Source of the DNA: Bacteroidaceae bacterium
GTDB lineage: Bacteria > Bacteroidota > Bacteroidia > Bacteroidales > Bacteroidaceae
NCBI GenBank assembly: GCA_017962495.1
Contig: JAGCVH010000007.1
Coordinates: forward strand, 1-37,067
Reading direction: 5' to 3'
Length of the DNA stretch: 37,067 nucleotides
Below are positions 25,407-31,464 of the stretch, piece after piece. The position numbers were made by a program, and so were the translations under genes. Under the pieces are notes generated by a model. It had not been told where the DNA came from and did no database searches. It saw only the letters and a program-made list of their open reading frames with translations. Every line of letters starts with the position of its first letter. The stretch's first letter is position 1.

Positions 25407-25465
25407 CACACGAAAAATCTGAGTTTATGCGTTCCTTTATATAAAGGAAGCACGATAATTACTAT

Positions 25466-25933
25466 ATGGAGAGAACTTTAGTATTACTGAAACCCTCAGT
25501 TATCAAGCGCATGCTAATGGGCGAAATCATTAGTCGCTTCGAGCGCAAGGGTCTCAGAATCATAGGCATGAAAATGCTTTATATGACCGATGAACTCCTC
25601 GAGGAGCATTATAGCCATCTTAAAGACAAACCATTCTTCCCTCTCTTGAAGAAGTCGATGCAGGCCACTCCTGTGGTTGCTATGTGTCTGGAAGGTGTCG
25701 AGGTTGTTCGTGTGGTTCGTGCTATGGCAGGTGTGACCAATGGTCGCAATGCCGCCATCGGTACTATTCGCGGTGACTATTCGATGTCGAATCAGCAGAA
25801 TATCGTTCACGCAAGTGACGGTGTGCATGTTGCCAATATCGAGATAGCCCGTTTCTTCAAGCCTCAGGAATTGTTCGACTTCGGCGACCTGAACTTTAAT
25901 GCTCTCTATGCAGTTGACGAAGTTGATATGTAA
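25466..25933 (+). CDS. ndk: Nucleoside diphosphate kinase
   Basis: Ndk equilibrates nucleoside di- and triphosphates through a phospho-His intermediate. The 155-residue protein has the N-terminal RTLVLLKPSVIKR, the ATP-binding GRNAAIGTIRGDY (93-105) and the active-site His115 in NIVHASD. The length is normal. It has its own promoter and is followed by the M23 peptidase gene after 18 bp. Confidence 0.96.
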   Translation: MERTLVLLKPSVIKRMLMGEIISRFERKGLRIIGMKMLYMTDELLEEHYSHLKDKPFFPLLKKSMQATPVVAMCLEGVEVVRVVRAMAGVTNGRNAAIGTIRGDYSMSNQQNIVHASDGVHVANIEIARFFKPQELFDFGDLNFNALYAVDEVDM

Positions 25934-25951
25934 TACACTCAAAAACGACAT

Positions 25952-26896
25952 ATGAAAACAATCAAAATATTTACTTTCGGAATCGTCCTCGCCACGATGT
26001 TGATGAGCGCTACGGAGGTTCAGGCACAAGACCTGATGGCTCGCCAGGCACCTATCGACACTCGTTTGCGTGCAGTCGATTCAGTAGCAATCAAGCGCCT
26101 TTTAAAGGTAGAATCAATGGAGAATCCCTCGGGTGACCTGTATCAGTCATGGGCCAACGAGTTTGTAAACTACAATCAATCACTTCCTGCAGAGTATCGT
26201 ATCGACCTTCGTGACTTCCACATGCCTTGTGAGAGCCGAGTTGTCAATTCCCATTATGGCTATCGCCGTCAGTTTGGCCGCAACCATTATGGTACAGACA
26301 TCAAGGTTTATGTAGGCGACACCATTCGCGCAGCCTTCAGCGGCAAGGTGCGTGTGGTTCAGGACCAGGGTCGTCGCAAGGGATATGGTAAGTACATCAT
26401 TATTCGTCACGCCAACGGATTGGAGACCACCTATGGTCACCTCTCGAAGCAATTGGTTCGTGAGAATCAGGTAGTGAAGGCTGGCGATGTCATCGGTTTG
26501 GGTGGCAATACAGGTTTCTCCACAGGTCCTCACCTCCACTTCGAAACCCGTCTGCTGGGCGAGAAGATTAATCCTGAGAAGTTGTTCAGTTTCGAGGCTG
26601 GCGACGTTCGTGGCGACTATTATGTATGGCGTCGCAATGGTCGTTCTCAGTTGATGGCCGCTCACGATGTTAGCAATATGCCTGCTGTTGAGGAGAAGGC
26701 TGAGGAGTCTCGCGAGTTCCAGCAGCAGAAGATGGCTGAGCGCAGCAGTCGTGCTCGTGTCTATAAGGTTCGTTCTGGCGATACTTTGAGTAAGATTGCA
26801 AAGAAGTATGGACTTACGGTCGACCGTCTTTGCCGTCTCAACAACATCTCCAAGAACAAGGCTTTGAAGCCCGGTCAGATTCTCAAGTGCTCATAA
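25952..26896 (+). CDS. Secreted M23 metallopeptidase with LysM domain
   Basis: This 314-residue envelope protein has a signal peptide (1-26, cleavage after VQA). An M23 (lysostaphin/LytM) fold is at about 95-210, with zinc ligands His112 and Asp116 (NHYGTD) and His196 in GPHLHFE, plus His163 in TYGHL. A C-terminal LysM peptidoglycan-binding domain is at 270-313 (YKVRSGDTLSKIAKKYGLTV). All catalytic residues are present, so it is probably an active peptidoglycan endopeptidase in growth or division. It is co-oriented with ndk and closed by an intrinsic terminator. Confidence 0.93.
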   Translation: MKTIKIFTFGIVLATMLMSATEVQAQDLMARQAPIDTRLRAVDSVAIKRLLKVESMENPSGDLYQSWANEFVNYNQSLPAEYRIDLRDFHMPCESRVVNSHYGYRRQFGRNHYGTDIKVYVGDTIRAAFSGKVRVVQDQGRRKGYGKYIIIRHANGLETTYGHLSKQLVRENQVVKAGDVIGLGGNTGFSTGPHLHFETRLLGEKINPEKLFSFEAGDVRGDYYVWRRNGRSQLMAAHDVSNMPAVEEKAEESREFQQQKMAERSSRARVYKVRSGDTLSKIAKKYGLTVDRLCRLNNISKNKALKPGQILKCS

Positions 26897-26914
26897 AAAC
26901 AAAGAAAATAGCAG

Positions 26915-26952
26915 AAAAAAGGCTCGATGTGATAATACATCGGGCTTTTTTT
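26915..26952 (+). terminator. Intrinsic terminator after the M23 peptidase gene
   Basis: GCTCGATGT (26922-26930) pairs with ACATCGGGC (26937-26945) over 9 bp with one G-U pair and a GATAAT loop. It is preceded by an A-tract and followed by seven T. Confidence 0.9.
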
Positions 26953-26954
26953 AT

Positions 26955-26962
26955 TATCTTTG
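26955..26962 (+). promoter_or_regulatory. -7 box of the DUF1599 operon promoter
   Basis: TATCTTTG directly follows the terminator T-tract, so the -33 region falls inside the hairpin and is not recognisable. The leader to the ATG at 26985 is about 20 nt. Confidence 0.45.
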
Positions 26963-26984
26963 CCCACGTTATTATATAAAAGAG

Positions 26985-27548
26985 ATGAATACTGAACAGC
27001 AATTCCGTCAGGTAATGGCAGAGTGCCGTACGCTTTTTGCCAAGAAACTCCACGACTACGGAGCTGCTTGGCGCATTATGCGACCTTCATCCATTACCGA
27101 CCAAATCTATATCAAGGCCAACCGCATCCGTTCCATCGAGACCAAGGGCGTGGCGTTGGTTGACGAAGGCATCAGACCCGAGTTCGTGGGTATTGTCAAC
27201 TATGCCATCATCGGACTCATTCAACTCGAATTGGGTTTTTCGGAAGTAGTTGATGATATGTCTGCTGACGAGGCACTTGCTGCTTACGACCGTTGGGCAG
27301 ACACTTCACTTAACTTGATGCTACGCAAGAATCACGACTACGATGAGGCCTGGCGAGGTATGCGTGTGAGCAGTTACACCGACCTCATCCTGATGAAGAT
27401 ATTCCGTACGAAACAGATAGAATCGCTCAGCGGAGCGACGTTGGTGTCTGAGGGCATCGATGCAAACTATATGGACATGATGAACTATGCCGTCTTCGGA
27501 CTCATAAAACTGACCTTTGGCGATGACGAAGAGAGCCAAGCAAGTTAG
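26985..27548 (+). CDS. DUF1599 protein with internal duplication
   Basis: The 187-residue protein consists of two related halves. Half one has KKLHDYGAAWRIMRPSSITDQI ... VNYAIIGLIQLELGF and half two has RKNHDYDEAWRGMRVSSYTDLI ... MNYAVFGLIKLTFG, so it is a tandem DUF1599 repeat. This domain has been discussed as a nucleotide-modification-associated domain; its activity is not established. It heads the run DUF1599, DoxX-like, tpiA, SPOR and folE, a Bacteroidales gene order that I recall from Bacteroides. Its 3' end overlaps the next gene by 26 bp. Confidence 0.85.
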   Translation: MNTEQQFRQVMAECRTLFAKKLHDYGAAWRIMRPSSITDQIYIKANRIRSIETKGVALVDEGIRPEFVGIVNYAIIGLIQLELGFSEVVDDMSADEALAAYDRWADTSLNLMLRKNHDYDEAWRGMRVSSYTDLILMKIFRTKQIESLSGATLVSEGIDANYMDMMNYAVFGLIKLTFGDDEESQAS

Positions 27549-28728
27549 ATGGCTGGTTGTAAACCTTTGTCGGTTACTGCTGTCATTCACCTTCCTCTTC
27601 TCAGGACTGGTGAAGCTGATAGACCCGCGAGGAACGCAGTACAAGATTGAGGACTATGTGATAGGCTTCGGACTTCCCATGTTCGACACGCCGCTCACGC
27701 CCTTAGCCCTCGCAGTCATCTTGGCGCTGGTGGAGTTCTACATCGGTTTCAACCTCTTCTTTGGTATTCGAAGGCGTACGACGTCTCGGTTGGCCTTGTG
27801 CCTCCTGTTGGTGATGACACCCGTCACTTTCTACCTCGCCCTGTCTAATGCCATTTCCGATTGCGGTTGCTTTGGCGATGCTCTGCGCCTTACTCATTGG
27901 CAGACGTTTGGCAAGAATGTGGTCTTGCTTGTGGCAGCTATCGTGGTGGTGATATACTATCGCAAGCTCACACGCTTCATCACCGAGCGCAATCAATGGC
28001 TCCTGTCGCTCTACGCGCTGGTGTTTGCCCTCTTTCTGGCCATTTTCAACATCCGTCACCTGCCCGTTATCGACTTCCGACCCTATTATGTAGGAGTTGA
28101 CCTTCCTCGCGCCATTGAGGCAGAGTGGGAGAGGGGAGACGGCGAGATGCAATATCTCGACTTTGGTTTCCAAACCCTTGAGGGCGAGGACATCACCTTC
28201 GAGTGGATAGGTCAGAAGGGCTACAAGTTTATGCTTGTGACACCTTGGCTCGAACAAGCCGATGATGGTCCTATGGACAGGATAAACGCCCTCTATGACT
28301 ATTGCAAGGAACACGGCTATCCCTTCCTGGCTTTGACATCGAGTCTGCAGGAGAGCATCGACCGTTGGAAGGACCTTACAGGAGCTGAGTACGATTTCGC
28401 GCTTGCCGACGGAACCCTGCTGAAGACCATTATCCGCTCCAATCCCGGACTGCTACTCATGCACGATGGCGTCATCTATCAGAAATGGGCAGCCTCAGAC
28501 ATACCCAATGTCGAAGACCTCACCACACCTCTCGAAGAGAGTCGTCTTGGGCAGATGCAGGTTCATAGTCGCACGCAGACCATCTGGAAGCTGTTCCTAT
28601 GGTTCTTCCTTCCCTTGCTCCTGTGGACACTTATCGACCGCATCTGGGTAGGCCATACGTTCTATGAGAGAAGAAAAATACACAAACGTACGCCCTCTCC
28701 AGGCGGCCTTCGGCCTAATGAAAAATGA
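27523..28728 (+). CDS. BT_3928-family DoxX-like membrane protein with thioredoxin-like C-terminus
   Basis: From the ATG at 27523 the protein has 401 residues; a TTG 6 bp upstream is less likely. About residues 10-180 hold the membrane domain with DoxX/MauE character, including FSGLVKLIDPRGTQYKIEDY and the paired-Cys motif SDCGCFGDAL. Residues of about 205-345 look like a thioredoxin fold without CxxC (LTSSLQESIDRWKDL, PGLLLMHDGVIYQKWA). One more membrane helix follows near 365-385. The final TPSPGGLRPNEK is translated from repeat-like sequence (28690-28730). A redox or electron-transfer role is possible but unproven. It overlaps the DUF1599 gene. Confidence 0.82.
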   Translation: MTKRAKQVRWLVVNLCRLLLSFTFLFSGLVKLIDPRGTQYKIEDYVIGFGLPMFDTPLTPLALAVILALVEFYIGFNLFFGIRRRTTSRLALCLLLVMTPVTFYLALSNAISDCGCFGDALRLTHWQTFGKNVVLLVAAIVVVIYYRKLTRFITERNQWLLSLYALVFALFLAIFNIRHLPVIDFRPYYVGVDLPRAIEAEWERGDGEMQYLDFGFQTLEGEDITFEWIGQKGYKFMLVTPWLEQADDGPMDRINALYDYCKEHGYPFLALTSSLQESIDRWKDLTGAEYDFALADGTLLKTIIRSNPGLLLMHDGVIYQKWAASDIPNVEDLTTPLEESRLGQMQVHSRTQTIWKLFLWFFLPLLLWTLIDRIWVGHTFYERRKIHKRTPSPGGLRPNEK

Positions 28729-28744
28729 AAAAGTGATGAAGTGA

Positions 28745-28774
28745 GAGCCCCTTCTGACTCCCCCAAGGGGGAGG
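28745..28774 (+). repeat. GC-rich palindromic element, copy 11 (non-coding)
   Basis: Forward orientation: GAGCCCCTTCTGA, then CTCCCCCAAGGGGGAG. It lies in the gap before tpiA, followed by AT-rich AAATAGTC/TAAATCG repeats (28785-28857). Confidence 0.7.
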
Positions 28775-28857
28775 AGTATAAAATTGCTAAATGATAAAAT
28801 AGTCAAATAAATAGTCAAATAAATCGTAAATCGTAAATAGTAAATCGTAAATTAATT

Positions 28858-29616
28858 ATGCGTAAGAAAATTGTAGCAGGCAACTGGAAAATGAACCTGA
28901 ACCTGCAGGAAGGTGTAGCATTGGCTACTGAGTTGAAAGCTGCTTTGGCAGCTGACAAACCCAATTGTGATGTTGTTATCTGCACTCCTTTCATCCATCT
29001 GGCTACGGTAGCTGGTGTGGTAGAAGGAACTGTTATCGGTCTGGGTGCCGAGAACTGTGCCGACAAGGAAAAGGGCGCTTATACTGGCGAAGTTAGTGCC
29101 GCTCAAGTGAAGAGCACTGGCGCGCAGTACGTCATCCTTGGTCACTCCGAGCGTCGTGCCTATTATGGCGAGACCGCCGAGATCCTGAAGGAGAAAGTTA
29201 ACTTGGCTCTGGCCAACGGCCTGAAGGTCATCTTCTGCATTGGCGAAGTGCTCGAGGAGCGCGAGGCAGGCAAGCAGAACGAAGTAGTTGGTGCTCAGTT
29301 GGCAGGCAGTCTCTATGACCTCACAGCCGAGCAGATGGGCAGCATCGTCCTCGCTTACGAACCCGTTTGGGCCATCGGTACGGGCAAGACCGCTACCAGC
29401 GACCAGGCACAGGACATGCACGCTTTCATCCGTGGTGAGATCTGCAAGCAGTTCGGTGCTGAAGTGGCAGAGAACCTGAGCATTCTCTATGGCGGTTCTT
29501 GCAAGCCCTCCAATGCTAAGGACATATTCTCGAAGCCCGATGTTGATGGTGGCCTCATTGGTGGTGCCGCCCTCAAGTGCGAGGACTTCAAGGGTATCAT
29601 CGACGCTTGGAAGTAA
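28858..29616 (+). CDS. tpiA: Triosephosphate isomerase
   Basis: TpiA interconverts dihydroxyacetone phosphate and glyceraldehyde 3-phosphate in glycolysis. The 252-residue barrel has all catalytic residues: Asn9 and Lys11 (GNWKMN), His96 (ILGHSERR) and Glu168 ([11 protein letters not shown]), with the phosphate-gripping loop after it and [10 protein letters not shown] near the end. The start follows a spacer of TAAATCG-type repeats. Confidence 0.98.
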   Translation: MRKKIVAGNWKMNLNLQEGVALATELKAALAADKPNCDVVICTPFIHLATVAGVVEGTVIGLGAENCADKEKGAYTGEVSAAQVKSTGAQYVILGHSERRAYYGETAEILKEKVNLALANGLKVIFCIGEVLEEREAGKQNEVVGAQLAGSLYDLTAEQMGSIVLAYEPVWAIGTGKTATSDQAQDMHAFIRGEICKQFGAEVAENLSILYGGSCKPSNAKDIFSKPDVDGGLIGGAALKCEDFKGIIDAWK

Positions 29617-29698
29617 CTATGGCATTGAGACATTGAGAAGTGAGATATTGAGCGCGCAAATGAGTAAGTCCATAAAGATTAAATCGAAGGAACACAAT

Positions 29699-30292
29699 AT
29701 GAAAATTATGAGGAAAAAACGTATAACTTTATCCGGAAGGCATCTTCTGTTGCTTTCTCATTTTCTCATTTTCTCATTTTCTCAGTCGCTATTTGCCCAG
29801 ACGCAACCCTTCACCGAGCGCCTGCAAAAGGCAGTGTCCGGACAAGGAACGGTCCGACTGCACCAGGATGCCGACATCGTGGCGCTGGTCAACGGAACTG
29901 CGCGTCGTACCATCACAACCACGCGTAGCGCACTCCTTACCTCCACCGACTCCCTGCTCTCAGCCAACGACTCGCTCCTCATGGGAACGGGGCGCAAAGT
30001 CCGCATGAACGGCTATCGTGTGCAAGTCTATGCAGGAGGCAACTCCCGCGATGCCAAGCGCCGTGCCTATCAGGTCGATGCACTCGTCAGGAAACTCTTC
30101 CCCGAGCAACCCGTCTACACGCGTTTCATTTCTCCCCGATGGATATGCCACGTAGGCGATTTCAAGACACGAAACGAGGCCCTGCGCCTGCTCAAGGACC
30201 TGCGTCGCACAGGCAAGTTCTCTGAAGCCATCACCGTACGTTGCAAAATCAATGCCTATGTCTATGAACAACCAACAGTTGACGAATATTGA
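29699..30292 (+). CDS. Secreted SPOR-domain protein
   Basis: SPOR domains bind denuded peptidoglycan at division sites. The frame is open from before 29660, but the signal peptide fits an ATG at 29699 (MKIMRKKR, then a Leu/Ser/Phe core, cleavage near LFAQ), giving 197 residues. Starts at 29660 and 29708 are alternatives. The SPOR-like domain covers about residues 105-185 ([41 protein letters not shown]). The hydrophobic core of the signal peptide is encoded by four copies of an 8-bp repeat. The 3' end overlaps folE by 41 bp. Confidence 0.8.
   Translation: MKIMRKKRITLSGRHLLLLSHFLIFSFSQSLFAQTQPFTERLQKAVSGQGTVRLHQDADIVALVNGTARRTITTTRSALLTSTDSLLSANDSLLMGTGRKVRMNGYRVQVYAGGNSRDAKRRAYQVDALVRKLFPEQPVYTRFISPRWICHVGDFKTRNEALRLLKDLRRTGKFSEAITVRCKINAYVYEQPTVDEY
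29754..29785 (+). repeat. 8-bp tandem repeat encoding a signal-peptide core
   Basis: Four units of TTTCTCAT (the last TTTCTCAG) encode the residues [11 protein letters not shown] in the SPOR protein. The unit length is not a multiple of 3, so a change in copy number would shift the frame. Confidence 0.9.
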
Positions 30293-30833
30293 GCAGCGGG
30301 TGCGTGAGTTGCTCACCCTCATCGGTGAAGACCCTCAGCGCGAAGGACTGCAGAAGACACCCATCCGTGTGGCAAAAGCTATGGCCGACCTCACACGAGG
30401 CTACGACGAAGACCCCATCGAGATACTCAATCAGGCCAAGTTCAAGGAAGACTACAGCCAGATGGTCATCGTCAAGGACATCAACTTCTACTCCCTCTGC
30501 GAGCACCACATGATACCCTTCTACGGCAAAGCCCATGTGGCTTACATCCCCAACGGCTACATCACAGGCCTCTCCAAGATAGCCCGCGTGGTCGACTGCT
30601 ACAGCCATCGCCTGCAAGTGCAGGAACGCATGACGCTGCAGATACGCGAAGCCATACAGAAAGCCCTTCAGCCCCTGGGAGTGATGGTCGTAGTCGAGGC
30701 CCAGCACATGTGCATGCAGATGCGCGGTGTCGAGAAGCAAGGTTCCATCACCACCACCAGCGACTTCACTGGCGCCTTCAACCAAGCCAAGACACGCGAC
30801 GAGTTCCTCAAGCTCATCAGTCACAAATCGTAA
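30252..30833 (+). CDS. folE: GTP cyclohydrolase I
   Basis: FolE converts GTP to 7,8-dihydroneopterin triphosphate, the first step of folate (and queuosine) synthesis. The 193-residue protein has the zinc ligands Cys83, His86 (SLCEHHMIP) and Cys154 ([11 protein letters not shown]), plus YCSLxxHH-adjacent substrate residues, [21 protein letters not shown] and the C-terminal TRDEFL. In-frame ATGs at 30252, 30258 and 30264 are all possible starts. It overlaps the SPOR gene and ends the operon before a strong hairpin. Confidence 0.96.
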   Translation: MPMSMNNQQLTNIEQRVRELLTLIGEDPQREGLQKTPIRVAKAMADLTRGYDEDPIEILNQAKFKEDYSQMVIVKDINFYSLCEHHMIPFYGKAHVAYIPNGYITGLSKIARVVDCYSHRLQVQERMTLQIREAIQKALQPLGVMVVVEAQHMCMQMRGVEKQGSITTTSDFTGAFNQAKTRDEFLKLISHKS

Positions 30834-30862
30834 GCCCTCGGGCAGACATACAACCAAGAAAC

Positions 30863-30897
30863 AAGAATCGAGAGCCTTTTTGGGGTTCTCGATTCTT
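30863..30897 (+). terminator. Bidirectional hairpin terminator between folE and the P5-like gene
   Basis: AAGAATCGAGA (30863-30873) pairs perfectly with TCTCGATTCTT (30887-30897) over 11 bp. The downstream side is T-rich (TTTTCCTTTTTCC). It lies between convergent genes. Confidence 0.75.
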
Positions 30898-30922
30898 TGG
30901 TTTACTTTTCCTTTTTCCTTTT

Positions 30923-31411
30923 TCATTTATGCCACTCCGGCGTTAAATGCGGGTCGCCCAGACCTGAAAGAATCACTCCCGTATTCACAGCCGCCACAGG
31001 CACGGCATCGGGCGGACAGCCCGTCTCCACGCAGGTCATTGCCGCTACCAGGAGCGCCAGTTGCAACCGTCCGGGTTTGGTGTGGGGCGGAGCCAGACGT
31101 GTCTGACCCCTGTCGCGCCCCATCAGTTCCAGCACGCGGCGGATGTACGCCTCCGTGTTGTTCTCACTTGCCGGCGCCCACCGACCGATGATGTTCTCCA
31201 CGTCCCACGCCCTGCCCTGCTGACAGAACAGCTGGTAGTAACTCCTCAGGCATCGGGCGGCAGCGCGGTAGCCCCAAGTCATGTTCAGGAACTGGCAGAA
31301 CTGCCCGTCCGTACGTTTCTCTTTTGCCACGAGGCCCTGCCACTCCTCGCCTCGTCTGATATTCAGCGGGTTATTGTTTCGCCACCCGCGGCTTTGTTCA
31401 TATTTCTTCAT
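30923..31411 (-). CDS. Phage structural protein P5-like / lysozyme-related protein
   Basis: From the ATG at 31411 the protein has 162 residues (MKKYEQSRGWRNNNPLNIRR...). This start is preferred over the ATG at 31450, because the added 13 residues come from a GCGCATT repeat. It resembles Bacteroidota proteins annotated as structural protein P5, with RNNNPLNIRRGEEWQGL, FCQFLNMTWGYRAAARCLRSYY and NIIGRWAPASENNTEAYI. This pattern suggests a small cell-wall-active or phage-tail-associated protein. A hydrophobic segment with two Cys lies near 125-145. Such genes often sit near VirE/DUF3987 genes. The function is inferred from memory of the family only. Confidence 0.6.
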   Translation of the reverse strand: MKKYEQSRGWRNNNPLNIRRGEEWQGLVAKEKRTDGQFCQFLNMTWGYRAAARCLRSYYQLFCQQGRAWDVENIIGRWAPASENNTEAYIRRVLELMGRDRGQTRLAPPHTKPGRLQLALLVAAMTCVETGCPPDAVPVAAVNTGVILSGLGDPHLTPEWHK

Positions 31412-31427
31412 AGTTGAAAAATTTTTT

Positions 31428-31457
31428 GTGCGCTTATGCGCAATGCGCAATGCGCTA
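31428..31457. repeat. Left 30-bp inverted repeat of the accessory module
   Basis: The sequence contains TGCGCAATGCGCAATGCGC. Its reverse complement matches 36997-37026 with two single-base-level indels (TAGCGCATT...GCGCAC in both). It lies 8 bp beyond the stop codon of the VirE/DUF3987 gene. Confidence 0.75.
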
Positions 31458-31464
31458 TTTGGTT

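Noticed and set aside
31412-31450. Upstream ATG start for the P5-like gene
   Set aside because: The added residues come from the GCGCATT inverted repeat; the ATG at 31411 matches the expected N-terminus.
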